A stretch of 64,000 nucleotides of DNA from Mucilaginibacter myungsuensis (lineage in GTDB: Bacteria; Bacteroidota; Bacteroidia; Sphingobacteriales; Sphingobacteriaceae). The stretch covers positions 248,001 through 312,000 of the forward strand of contig NZ_JADFFL010000003.1 in assembly GCF_015222005.1 (NCBI RefSeq), read 5' to 3'. The notes under the pieces were generated by a model. The model made no database searches, was not told the DNA's origin, and worked only from the letters and a program-made list of their open reading frames with translations. The position numbers and the translations under genes were made by a program. Every line of letters begins with the position of its first letter. Position 1 is the stretch's first letter. This document shows, piece after piece, positions 47,541 to 55,454 of this stretch.

Positions 47541-48137
47541 CTACTTTTCGCAACCCGGAAGGCTGCATCCATAAGCGGTTAAAGCGTATTTGTTAAATTT
47601 GATATCTTGTTTTTTAGCCATCAGCCCCTCAAGCGCAATGCGGGCATAGCCGGTCTCTTTATCGGTACAGTAACGGCTGCGGTTGTAGTTGCCACGGTAG
47701 TAGAGCTGCTCGCCGGCATCCAGTAAAGCCACCTGCGGGGTAGAATACACGCCGCACAGATCGGCCAATTTCTGGTCGAAACTTATGGGCAGATCCAAGT
47801 CGAATTTATCGCGGATGTCATCGGCCGAATACTTTTTGGTAGTCAACACCACGATCCTAAAATCTACCTTATCGCCGTAGCCTTGCACCAGCTCTTTAAA
47901 CTGCTTAATATTGAAACGCGAGCAAGGGCAATCAGGATTAAAAAAATGCAGGAACAGGGGTTTACCCGCAGTATGGGCAACACTTTGCGGCAGTTGCACC
48001 ATAGTGCCGGGCTTCACCGCCACATAACCCTCGGGCACGGGTGTAGGCAACTGGTAGCGGAATTCGGCATACCAAAATATACCGCCCACCACACCTATCA
48101 GTAACAGCAGCCAAACAGACACCAGCGTTTTTTTCAT
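47541..48137 (-). CDS. membrane-anchored thioredoxin-like protein (CPC site)
   Basis: An N-terminal helix (VWLLLLIGVVGGIFWYA) anchors a thioredoxin-fold domain. The active site is FFNPDCPCSRFN, a C-P-C arrangement in place of CxxC, with cis-Pro in YSTPQV. Two further Cys sit at the C-terminus (YGCSLPGCEK). It may be a peroxiredoxin-like or redox-sensor protein. As the upstream partner of the hybrid kinase it could feed that sensor, which is inference from position only. Confidence 0.78.
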   Translation of the reverse strand: MKKTLVSVWLLLLIGVVGGIFWYAEFRYQLPTPVPEGYVAVKPGTMVQLPQSVAHTAGKPLFLHFFNPDCPCSRFNIKQFKELVQGYGDKVDFRIVVLTTKKYSADDIRDKFDLDLPISFDQKLADLCGVYSTPQVALLDAGEQLYYRGNYNRSRYCTDKETGYARIALEGLMAKKQDIKFNKYALTAYGCSLPGCEK

Positions 48138-48493
48138 ACTTATTGTTTCAAAATAGATAGTGTTGTTAAAACCTAACAGCCTGGCAGCGTTAAGTTTTAA
48201 CGGATACCGAACCTGCCGGGCTTGTTTGCCGGATAGAGATCTGGACCAACAATACCTACCAAGGTAAGGTTAGCATTGGGCCAAACGGCAGCAATACAAC
48301 CGTCAAACTTACGAATGTTTAACACTATGGGTTTTAAGATCACCAATATTACAACCTGCAGGAATGCCATTTTACAACTATTACATTTAAATCGTCATCA
48401 AATTAAAATGGAATTAAAATACACCGGCAATGCTAAAATTTTTGACACAGCTGATGGTAGCTAAGCCAAAAAATTGGTTATTTTGCATCAGCT
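48138..48493. other. 356-bp divergent intergenic region
   Basis: It lies between the minus-strand thioredoxin-like gene and the plus-strand YycJ-like gene. A 62-codon frame at 48276-48464 has no ribosome-binding or codon support. TTATTTTG about 10 bp before the ATG at 48494 is a degenerate -7 box. No strong hairpin was seen. Confidence 0.4.
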
Positions 48494-49321
48494 ATGTCGG
48501 TATATATTTGTTCACTTAATTCGGGCAGTAACGGTAACTGTTATTACGTTGGCGATGAGCGCGATGCCGTGCTGATAGATGCAGGCCTGTCTTGCCGCGA
48601 GACCGAGAAGCGTATGCTCCGTGCCGGGCTGAGCATGAGCAAAGTGCGAGCTATATTTGTATCGCACGAGCATTCTGACCATATCCGCGGTATCCCCGTT
48701 ATCGCTAAAAAATATGACCTGCCGGTGTACATCACCCAGGGCACGTTCAGCAATTCCAGCTTTTTACGTTTAGAGCTTGACCGGCAATATTTTGTGCGAT
48801 TGACCGCCTTTGCCGAAGTACGCATCGGCGACCTGTGCATCACCGCCTTCCCGAAGATCCACGACGCCATGGACCCGCACAGCTTTATCGTTACCCGTGG
48901 CGATATCAAGATCGGCATATTCACCGACCTTGGCCGCTGCTGCGATAACCTGATCGCCTATTTTAAGCAATGCCACGCCGCATTCCTGGAGGCCAACTAC
49001 GACGAGGCCATGTTGGACGGCGGCCGCTACCCATGGCACCTAAAGCAACGCATCCGTGGTGGCAGGGGCCATATATCTAACCGCGAGGCTTTGCAGTTGT
49101 TCCTGGACCACCGCCCGCCGCACCTGAGCCACCTGCTGCTGGCCCACCTATCGCAAGACAATAACTGCCCCGACCTGGTTCAGCGCCTGTTCAATGACCA
49201 TGCCAACGGCGTACACGTAACCGTAGCATCGCGCCATGTGGAATCGGCTGTTTATTGTATCGGTACGGATAGTATTGGGGCCGAGGTGAGGAAGGTGGAG
49301 CAGCTGGTGTTTGGGTTTTAA
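48494..49321 (+). CDS. MBL-fold hydrolase, YycJ/WalJ-like
   Basis: A cytoplasmic metallo-beta-lactamase-fold protein of 275 residues. The N-terminus YICSLNSGSNGNCYYV and the metal motif HEHSDH are diagnostic; further ligands are in FTDLG and LAHLSQDNN. Homologues are proposed single-strand exonucleases or hydrolases; the substrate is not certain. It starts a plus-strand run with the small ORF and a second MBL-fold gene downstream. Confidence 0.9.
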   Translation: MSVYICSLNSGSNGNCYYVGDERDAVLIDAGLSCRETEKRMLRAGLSMSKVRAIFVSHEHSDHIRGIPVIAKKYDLPVYITQGTFSNSSFLRLELDRQYFVRLTAFAEVRIGDLCITAFPKIHDAMDPHSFIVTRGDIKIGIFTDLGRCCDNLIAYFKQCHAAFLEANYDEAMLDGGRYPWHLKQRIRGGRGHISNREALQLFLDHRPPHLSHLLLAHLSQDNNCPDLVQRLFNDHANGVHVTVASRHVESAVYCIGTDSIGAEVRKVEQLVFGF

Positions 49322-49348
49322 ATGGTTGATAATTTGTAAATTTACTTT

Positions 49349-49516
49349 ATGTCCAAGGAACCGATCAAATATGTTAAGTATGATAATGTGATCATACAAA
49401 TGATAATGGATAAAAGACGTATTTTAGAAGCGATACAAAACGGTCAAGACCTGTCAAACTTAGAGGGTATTAAGATAGTCTCGCCTATTCCAGCTCCCCT
49501 TCGAGAGCAAAAATAA
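49349..49516 (+). CDS. small ORF, 55 aa
   Basis: An ATG frame (MSKEPIKYVKYDNVII...) ends with TAA at 49514-49516, 27 bp after the YycJ-like stop. The peptide is charged, with a helix (DKRRILEAIQNGQDL) and a Pro-rich end (SPIPAPLREQ). The protein-like composition and position suggest a real gene, but no family is recognised. Confidence 0.5.
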   Translation: MSKEPIKYVKYDNVIIQMIMDKRRILEAIQNGQDLSNLEGIKIVSPIPAPLREQK

Positions 49517-49808
49517 CCACACGGGGAACGTACCTGCCCCGCCAGCATTTCATTAGGATAGGTAGTGTGCTCTATCATCGTCAGTGGATGTTCTTTTTAT
49601 TTTTCCGCAAAAAAAAAGAACCAAAAAGAAAACTCCCGGCTGTGGGACTTTCCTACCAACGGCCTGTGCTTAGGCAGGTGCAGTAGCTTCCGGAAATTCC
49701 CAAGGCCGGTTCAGTAAGGTTATTAAGGGTTCTTCTGCACAAGTTGTATTTGCATATTCGCACACCTGCACATCCTCTCATCCACATAAATTTCCTACTT
49801 TTGAATAT
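49517..49808. other. 292-bp intergenic region
   Basis: It contains an AT-rich block at about 49590-49635, where a C/T-rich run (TTTTTATTTTTCCGC) is followed by an A-rich one (AAAAAAAAAGAACCAAAAAG). This resembles a recurring Bacteroidota intergenic sequence. A promoter for the next gene is annotated separately. No gene is seen. Confidence 0.4.
49796..49803 (+). promoter_or_regulatory. -7 box TACTTTTG, five bases before the start
   Basis: An exact TAnnTTTG match ending five bases before the ATG at 49809, implying a leaderless or nearly leaderless mRNA. Confidence 0.55.
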
Positions 49809-50081
49809 ATGCTTACCGCAACTAATCATACGCTGGAGAAACTGGAACTGCTGCTGAAGTCGGCGGGGTACCGAGTGCGGTACGAGCGGGGGAACTTTAA
49901 AAGTAACTCGTGCCTGTTGCAGCATAATAAGATGGTGGTGATCAACAAGTTCAGCAACCTCGAGAGCCGCATCAGCGCTATGGCCGAACTGGCCCGTACG
50001 CTGGAAATGGACGCAAACTTGCTGGACGATAAACAGCTGGCCTTTCTGCAACAACTAAAACAAACATCCTTAGCCCTGTGA
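49809..50081 (+). CDS. conserved hypothetical protein, 90 aa
   Basis: A small soluble protein with a beta-hairpin-like section (YRVRYERGNFKSNSCLLQHNKMVVINKF) and two helices (LESRISAMAELARTLEM, DKQLAFLQQLKQ). The stop codon overlaps the GTG start of the next gene (GTGA, 50078-50081), a translationally coupled pair. Function is not recognised; the coupling suggests a shared task with the PhnP-like hydrolase. Confidence 0.75.
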   Translation: MLTATNHTLEKLELLLKSAGYRVRYERGNFKSNSCLLQHNKMVVINKFSNLESRISAMAELARTLEMDANLLDDKQLAFLQQLKQTSLAL

Positions 50082-50839
50082 AACTGACTTTTTTAGGTAC
50101 CGGAACTTCTCAGGGTGTCCCTGTCATCGCTTGCGATTGCGCGGTCTGCACGTCAGACGATGCCCGGGATAAGCGCCTGCGTACCTCGGTGATGTTATCA
50201 CACGAGGGGCGGAATGTGGTGATCGATTCCGGCCCCGACTTCCGTTACCAGATGCTGCGTGCTAAAGTGAAACGTTTGGACGCTATCCTTTTTACCCACG
50301 AGCATAAGGACCACATTGCCGGATTGGACGATATCCGCGCGTTCAACTACTTTCAAAAACAGGCTATCGACGTATATGCCGACCCGCGTGTTCAGGATGC
50401 CCTGAAAAGAGAGTTCTCTTACATCTTCCACGACTATAAATATCCAGGCATCCCCGAGCTGAACCTGCACGCCATCGGCTTGGACCCATTTGAAGCTGCG
50501 GGCATCCATTTCACCCCTATCGAGGTGATGCACTACAAACTTCCGGTCCTTGGTTTCCGCATTGGCGATCTTACTTATATCACCGATGCCAAGACCGTCA
50601 CCGACAAGGAGAAGAAAAAGATCAAAGGCAGCAAAATATTGATCATCAACGCGCTGCAGTTCGACAGCCATATCTCGCATTTTACTTTTGATGAAGCGAT
50701 CGACTTCGCTAAAGAGATCGGTCCAGAGATGACTTACTTTACCCACATCAGTCACCGCCTTGGTCGGCATGAGAATATTACGCGGCAGTTGCCTGATAAT
50801 ATCAGGCTGGCGTATGATGGGTTGGAGTTGTATTTTTAG
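50078..50839 (+). CDS. MBL-fold hydrolase, PhnP-like
   Basis: A 253-residue metallo-beta-lactamase-fold enzyme. FLGTGTSQGVPVIACDCAVCTS is typical of PhnP-like phosphodiesterases, including the extra Cys cluster for a structural metal. The active-site set is HEHKDH, YITDAK and THISHRLGRH. It starts with GTG inside the stop of the upstream gene. No phosphonate genes are nearby, so the cyclic phosphodiester role known from PhnP is only an analogy. It ends close to a 122-bp palindrome. Confidence 0.9.
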   Translation: MKLTFLGTGTSQGVPVIACDCAVCTSDDARDKRLRTSVMLSHEGRNVVIDSGPDFRYQMLRAKVKRLDAILFTHEHKDHIAGLDDIRAFNYFQKQAIDVYADPRVQDALKREFSYIFHDYKYPGIPELNLHAIGLDPFEAAGIHFTPIEVMHYKLPVLGFRIGDLTYITDAKTVTDKEKKKIKGSKILIINALQFDSHISHFTFDEAIDFAKEIGPEMTYFTHISHRLGRHENITRQLPDNIRLAYDGLELYF

Positions 50840-50844
50840 CTATT

Positions 50845-50966
50845 TTGTCTGAACCGCTGATTTGAATGATTAAAATGATTCCATTGATTGTCGTGATCGG
50901 CTAATTGATACATCTTGTCGCAATCAGCGAAATCAAAGAAATCATTCAAATCAGCGGTTCAGACAA
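50845..50966. repeat. 27-bp-arm palindromic repeat overlapping the amine oxidase 3' end
   Basis: The arms 50845-50871 and 50940-50966 are perfect complements over 27 bp (core CTGAACCGCTGATTTGAATG). The inner segment pairs partly (TGATT/AATCA blocks). The right arm contains the stop and last codons of the minus-strand amine oxidase. It also serves as terminator between the convergent genes. Confidence 0.85.
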
Positions 50967-52204
50967 TTCACCCCACTATTCAACGCAGCCTCCACTGTCC
51001 CCATAGCAGGGCCATCATAAAGATACTCACCTGCAAAAAATACGGTGTCATTGATCGGTTGGCTGATCACCTTGCGGGCTTCATCACTGCCTATCATATC
51101 GTAAGCATAAGATCCGCGAGTGTATGGGTCGGCGGTCCAGTTGGCTACGCGCCATGTGGTGAGTTTGCCTTTCAGTAGTTCGATGTCGATATGGAAGGCA
51201 TTGGCTAAGGAGGTTAGGCCCAGTTGGTATAATTCATCGTCAGGGGCATTTTTTAAGGCAAGGGCCGGGTTGCCACCCAGCCAACCGGTGAGTAAGGGGT
51301 CGCCGTTGCCTTGTGTCCACCAGGTGGGGATGGCTTCGTCGGTGAACAGGAATGATGTCCCGCTGATGCCAAGCTCGTCCTCCCAAAATGCGGTATCGAA
51401 TTGGAATAATATTTTAATGATCGAACCGAAACCGATGTGTTTGAAAGCCGCCTGATATTTAGGTACAGGTGGATGGAACTTGACCGCCCCCTGTTGCAAT
51501 ACGCCCAAAGGCAAAGCAACGATCAGTTTTTGCGCTTGATAGGTATCGCCATTACTTGTCACTACCCGCACATCGCCGGGAGCGTGGTAAATATCGGTCA
51601 CTTCGGCACCTAAGTGAACAGTGCCGCCATTGGTTTTTATCTGCGAGGACAGATAGCCTATCATAGCGCAATAACCGTCGGGGATATGGTGCTGGGCACC
51701 TTCGACCTCGGCTTGCCATTCTTTACGGAGGGCAAAGGCGCCGGCTTTCTCGGGGTCGGCGGTATCGTAGCCGGCCACAAATTGCAATACCGACCTGGTG
51801 ACTGCAACATAACGCTCATCGCCAAAGTGCTGCCGCATAAATTGGGCTATGGGTTGGTCCTGCTCCAGCTCTGCCAGCTTTTGCATAACAATATCCCAAT
51901 GCTCCACCTGTTCCTCCTCGGGGCGAAATTGGCCGTCGCGGTAGCGCCACGTCTGCATATCGAAGGGTTGGGTGGCTATGTCGGCTTCTTTCAGCAGATC
52001 AAGGGTAACGGGCAGGTCGCCATGAATAAATTCGGCCCCCAACTCGGCCTTGGTAAAGAACGAGGTATTGCTGATGGTATTGATGCGGCCACCGGTACGG
52101 TTACGTGCCTCTAACACGGTGACGGTGTTGCCCGCCAAGGCCAAAGTACGCGCCGCCATCAAACCAGCCGCGCCCGCGCCGATGATGATCATATTGCTTT
52201 CCAT
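50951..52204 (-). CDS. flavin-dependent amine oxidase
   Basis: An FAD-binding oxidase of 417 residues. The dinucleotide motif IIIGAGAAGLMAARTLALAG and the GG motif RTGGRI at the N-terminus are classic for monoamine oxidase/phytoene-desaturase-like flavoenzymes. YSPR-type features of the C-terminus appear as DPYTRGSYAY and FFAGEYLYDGPAMGTVEAAL. There is no signal peptide. The final residues CLNR and the TGA stop are encoded by a palindromic repeat arm, so the native end may have been replaced. Confidence 0.9.
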   Translation of the reverse strand: MESNMIIIGAGAAGLMAARTLALAGNTVTVLEARNRTGGRINTISNTSFFTKAELGAEFIHGDLPVTLDLLKEADIATQPFDMQTWRYRDGQFRPEEEQVEHWDIVMQKLAELEQDQPIAQFMRQHFGDERYVAVTRSVLQFVAGYDTADPEKAGAFALRKEWQAEVEGAQHHIPDGYCAMIGYLSSQIKTNGGTVHLGAEVTDIYHAPGDVRVVTSNGDTYQAQKLIVALPLGVLQQGAVKFHPPVPKYQAAFKHIGFGSIIKILFQFDTAFWEDELGISGTSFLFTDEAIPTWWTQGNGDPLLTGWLGGNPALALKNAPDDELYQLGLTSLANAFHIDIELLKGKLTTWRVANWTADPYTRGSYAYDMIGSDEARKVISQPINDTVFFAGEYLYDGPAMGTVEAALNSGVNCLNR

Positions 52205-52263
52205 AAAAGTAGATGGTGCAAGGTACAGAACTTTACCCGATCTAACTATAAAGAAAAGGTGAT

Positions 52264-52617
52264 CTACCCGGCCTGCTGCAAACCTTTCATCTCCTTCAAC
52301 TCCAGTTCGTAAGCACGCATGCGGGCGTGCAGGATGTCTACCTCGGTACGGAGCATCTGTATCTCGGTGATCAGCTTGGTCGATTCGGGTTTTAGGATCT
52401 GCTTATCGCCCGTGCCCAAGATCAGCCACTCGGGCGAGTATTTCAGCTGGAAGCACAGCTTGCTGATCAGATAGTAACTCACATCCTGCTTTTTGTTGAT
52501 CACCTTGCTGATAAAACCCTGATCTACGCCAATAAGGTTGGCCAGGGCCAATTGCCCGCCATGGTCTTTTACAATAACCTTAATGCGCTTTACCACGCCA
52601 TCGTCTGTTGCTGCCAT
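52264..52617 (-). CDS. XRE-family transcriptional regulator
   Basis: A 117-residue DNA-binding protein. A helix-turn-helix at about 20-45 (QLALANLIGVDQGFISKVIN) is followed by helices and EWLILG, typical of phage-repressor-like XRE proteins, and a C-terminal coiled coil (EIQMLRTEVDILHARMRAYELELKEM) for oligomerisation. It ends 59 bp from the amine oxidase start on the same strand, so they could be co-transcribed. Target unknown. Confidence 0.85.
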   Translation of the reverse strand: MAATDDGVVKRIKVIVKDHGGQLALANLIGVDQGFISKVINKKQDVSYYLISKLCFQLKYSPEWLILGTGDKQILKPESTKLITEIQMLRTEVDILHARMRAYELELKEMKGLQQAG

Positions 52618-52686
52618 TGGGTATTTAGAGTGATGTGTGGTGCAATGATAAAAAAAATGACGCTAAGGGGTGCGGATAAAAGATCA

Positions 52687-53484
52687 CTAATAAAAAAAGA
52701 TCAGTTCAGAGACCTGGTTGCTCAGCGGCATTAAACTAGTGGACCAGGCCCTGTTCACGTTAGCTATCTGTTGCCCCCTGATGGTGTAAGCCAAAATACG
52801 GTGCTCAGTAGCGTAGTTGTGCATTACAACCTTAACGCGGGTAGGCAAGCGGTCGGCACCCTGCCAAACCAAGCTATCGAAAGGGTAGCTTGAGATACCT
52901 AAAACATCTGATGCTATCCATGGGTTAACAAAACATTTTTCGGATGGCTCTGATAGCGTTGTGGTTGATCGCAAGGTTTTAGTAACCGGGTCGCTCACCA
53001 CTATTTGGGCCAATATGCCCTCGGCATTATACGTGTAAACGCGTAACTCGGGCTGGCCGGTGGTCGTTTTGGTCTCGGCCGTTGCTATCTTACCCTTGCT
53101 GTCGTACGTAACTTGCCACGCGGTGATCAGCGTGCCCCTCTGGTCGTAAATATCGGCGGCTGTCATTTTACCGGCTGCATCGTAAACATAGTCGCAGCGG
53201 CCTCCGTTAGCTGCATAGTCAATAGTGGTCAGTCGCCCGCTCTCGTATTTCATAACCGTTGTGTATCCACCATTTACCCGGCGTATCAGTTGCCGGGCAT
53301 CGTTATACCCATAATTGGTTCGCATACCGAGCCGGGGTTTGCCATCGTAGTCGATATCATTAACTTCTACTTTTATGATCGGCAGATCGGTATACTCTTG
53401 TGCCGGTTCGGTTTTGTCTTTTTTGCACGATAGCTGCAGCAAGATGAGCAGCAGCATTGTTAAGCAAGATAATTTACGTTCCAT
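52687..53484 (-). CDS. lipoprotein with YD-like repeats, copy 1
   Basis: The lipobox LQLSC then KKDK makes this a lipid-anchored protein of 265 residues. The mature region has repeated Tyr-Asp/Gly beta-hairpins (YNDARQLIRRVNGGYTTVMKYESGRLTTIDY, YDAAGKMTAADIYD) like short Rhs/YD or DUF4595-type repeats. It is a paralogue of the gene 24 bp upstream, sharing the LLTL..QLSCKK start and an F-F-Y end. Function is unknown; surface display is likely. Confidence 0.78.
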   Translation of the reverse strand: MERKLSCLTMLLLILLQLSCKKDKTEPAQEYTDLPIIKVEVNDIDYDGKPRLGMRTNYGYNDARQLIRRVNGGYTTVMKYESGRLTTIDYAANGGRCDYVYDAAGKMTAADIYDQRGTLITAWQVTYDSKGKIATAETKTTTGQPELRVYTYNAEGILAQIVVSDPVTKTLRSTTTLSEPSEKCFVNPWIASDVLGISSYPFDSLVWQGADRLPTRVKVVMHNYATEHRILAYTIRGQQIANVNRAWSTSLMPLSNQVSELIFFY

Positions 53485-53508
53485 TTTAAGGTCAAGTTCA
53501 GCTCTGTA

Positions 53509-54276
53509 TCAATAAAACAATAAAAAGGCCTCGCTACTGTTACCGTAACTGCCCGATCTGGCAATATCGATATTAGTTATAGTACGGCCCGACAGCTGCA
53601 ACCGGTAGGTATAAGTATTTACAAAACCATAGTTGCTGGTGTGGTGTATGCGCAGCGGCAACCTTTTAGCATCGGTGATCAACAGCGGATGAAAACGGCA
53701 AATATCGGTTTGGATGAAGTCGCTGATCACCCAGGGATCAAAGTTACATTCGGCCGAGTAGTTCTGTAAAAGAACTGTGTCCCTATCTGCATTTTGCTGC
53801 AAGCCGTAGGTCACTATCCTGCTCAGCTGCCCTTCGGCGTCATATGTATATTGGTTGGATCTGCTGTTGCCTGCCGAAAGTTTGTCTATCTCGTCTATTT
53901 GCGATACCCTGCCGGCAGTATTGTAACTAAATTTAAACTGCCGTGTCAGCCCCATGGGGTTAAATTCATTTTCGGCTACTATCTTTCCGTTCTCTCTTTC
54001 AAATGAGGTATAAGTTTGGCTACTAACGTCTATCCTTGATAGCTGCCCTCCGGTATAAGTGTAGTTGTTCTCGATCTGTGCAGAGCCCCTTTGTACGGCC
54101 CTTTGCATCAGCTTGTTTTGGGCATCATAACTGTAAGCCCAAACATCGCGTCCGCTAAATACCGACTTTAACGGGCGGTAAGCATCGGGGGCGGGATCGG
54201 CGGTGTCTTTCTTTTTACAGGATAGCTGCGTTAACGTCAGCAGCAACAAACAGGTGTAGGCAGATAGTAGTTTCAT
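53509..54276 (-). CDS. lipoprotein with YD-like repeats, copy 2
   Basis: The ATG at 54276 starts the lipoprotein signal MKLLSAYTCLLLLTLTQLSC; the longer frame begins with TTG three codons earlier. The mature part carries YDAQNKLMQRAV, YTYTGGQLSRIDV and YTYDAEGQLSRIVTYG, the same YD-like hairpin repeats as copy 1. The two genes are adjacent, same strand, and clearly arose by duplication followed by strong divergence. Confidence 0.78.
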   Translation of the reverse strand: MKLLSAYTCLLLLTLTQLSCKKKDTADPAPDAYRPLKSVFSGRDVWAYSYDAQNKLMQRAVQRGSAQIENNYTYTGGQLSRIDVSSQTYTSFERENGKIVAENEFNPMGLTRQFKFSYNTAGRVSQIDEIDKLSAGNSRSNQYTYDAEGQLSRIVTYGLQQNADRDTVLLQNYSAECNFDPWVISDFIQTDICRFHPLLITDAKRLPLRIHHTSNYGFVNTYTYRLQLSGRTITNIDIARSGSYGNSSEAFLLFY

Positions 54277-54304
54277 CGCCCCCAATATAGCAAAGATGGG
54301 TCAG

Positions 54305-54607
54305 CTACCGCGTAACTTTTTGTTTAGCCGCCAGCTCATCCAGCCGGCGCTCGTATGTGGCGGCATCCATCAGCTTATCTGCATAGTCGGTTTGCAGGCG
54401 GTTAAGCTCGCGCAGTACGGCCGGGTTGCTTTTATGCTGATCTTGCAATTGCTCGTGCTTCAAATTAGCCGACCGCTCTTTAAGGAGTGGTTGCACGTTC
54501 TGGTTATGCGTCATCATCTGCTCAAAGCCGGTGGTATGGCGTTTGCGAAAGATGAGCGCGAAGGCCAGCAGCACCAGGCCGAAAGCAAGCAGAACGATAA
54601 TGGTCAT
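54305..54607 (-). CDS. one-TM protein with SHOCT-like tail, copy 1
   Basis: An N-terminal transmembrane helix (IIVLLAFGLVLLAFALIF) is followed by a charged helical region. The C-terminal LQTDYADKLMDAATYERRLDEL resembles a SHOCT oligomerisation motif. It is 100 residues, the same length and plan as its neighbour 27 bp upstream (NNTNVVPLMLQRS against HNQNVQPLLKERS). Confidence 0.68.
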   Translation of the reverse strand: MTIIVLLAFGLVLLAFALIFRKRHTTGFEQMMTHNQNVQPLLKERSANLKHEQLQDQHKSNPAVLRELNRLQTDYADKLMDAATYERRLDELAAKQKVTR

Positions 54608-54634
54608 TGGTTGGGGTATTATTTTTGACGCAAG

Positions 54635-54937
54635 TTACAATTCTACCTGGAGTTGGTTGATCATCAGATCCAACTTTTGGTTGTATTGTTGAATAGTAAT
54701 GCGGTTATCCTTGTAGGCAGCCATCAGAGCCTCCAGGCGGTCATTCTGTTGGGTGTCTGTTACTGTAGCCTGTTGGAGGCGGTTAACCTTTAGTTGGGTC
54801 GATCGTTGCAGCATTAGCGGCACCACGTTGGTATTGTTCTCCATCATATTACCGGCATCGCGCCTGTTCTTAAAAGCAAAAAAAACTACACCCGCTACTA
54901 TCACTCCGCCCACAATGGCGACCGTACTCATTTCCAT
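54635..54937 (-). CDS. one-TM protein with SHOCT-like tail, copy 2
   Basis: A transmembrane helix (VAIVGGVIVAGVVFFAF), then NNTNVVPLMLQRSTQLKVNRLQ and a C-terminal RLEALMAAYKDNRITIQQYNQKLD that fits the SHOCT pattern better than copy 1. Paralogue of the downstream gene and probably in one operon. Function unknown; a membrane-proximal oligomer is plausible. Confidence 0.68.
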   Translation of the reverse strand: MEMSTVAIVGGVIVAGVVFFAFKNRRDAGNMMENNTNVVPLMLQRSTQLKVNRLQQATVTDTQQNDRLEALMAAYKDNRITIQQYNQKLDLMINQLQVEL

Positions 54938-55102
54938 CCTGTCTATTAGTTTGTTTGGTTTATCAGATCAAAAATAAAATATTTATAAGATAATTTTTAT
55001 CGACTATAGAAATTTTAGCCATAAAACGGCATACCAAAACACGCTTTTGTTCAAAAACGGCCCTAACTCACTTGTATAGACATTCTTAGGATAAATATTT
55101 TT

Positions 55103-55447
55103 TTAATGACTGTCCCCTTTTTGTCCACAGGCGTGGATATTTTTTTTCCAGGAGAACATATTACCCACAACCAGTAGCGCTAAAACGATACCCATAACAC
55201 TACCGTGAATGGCCGCGGCCGTTAAACGTTGGCGAAGAAAGATCGTATTTGCAACCCCCAAAGCTAAATTTAGCAGCAAGCCGACACAGGCTATCATAAA
55301 GAATAGGATCGATAATGATATGCCCACCGACGGTGTACAAGGCCCCGACCCGCCGCCGAAAGCAAGAGCCAGTACCAGCAGCGGGGTTGTGATCAAATAA
55401 TAAACGACCGTCCGCTGCGGCGGACCTTCCTGCGGCAGCCAGCGCAT
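55103..55447 (-). CDS. small membrane protein downstream of the S24 repressor
   Basis: About three transmembrane helices in 114 residues (VVYYLITTPLLVLALAFGG, ILFFMIACVGLLLNLALG, GSVMGIVLALLVVGNMF) and a charged, His-containing tail. It starts 7 bp after the repressor stop on the same strand, so it is probably expressed from the lysogen with the repressor. Such genes often act in superinfection exclusion, but nothing in the sequence proves it. Confidence 0.68.
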   Translation of the reverse strand: MRWLPQEGPPQRTVVYYLITTPLLVLALAFGGGSGPCTPSVGISLSILFFMIACVGLLLNLALGVANTIFLRQRLTAAAIHGSVMGIVLALLVVGNMFSWKKNIHACGQKGDSH

Positions 55448-55454
55448 GTTTTAA

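Noticed and set aside
48276..48464. 62-codon plus-strand frame in the 356-bp intergenic gap
   Set aside because: No promoter, ribosome-binding signal or codon bias, and a mixed composition; probably chance.
50198..50770. 190-codon minus-strand frame
   Set aside because: Antisense to the PhnP-like hydrolase, which has full metal-binding motifs on the other strand.
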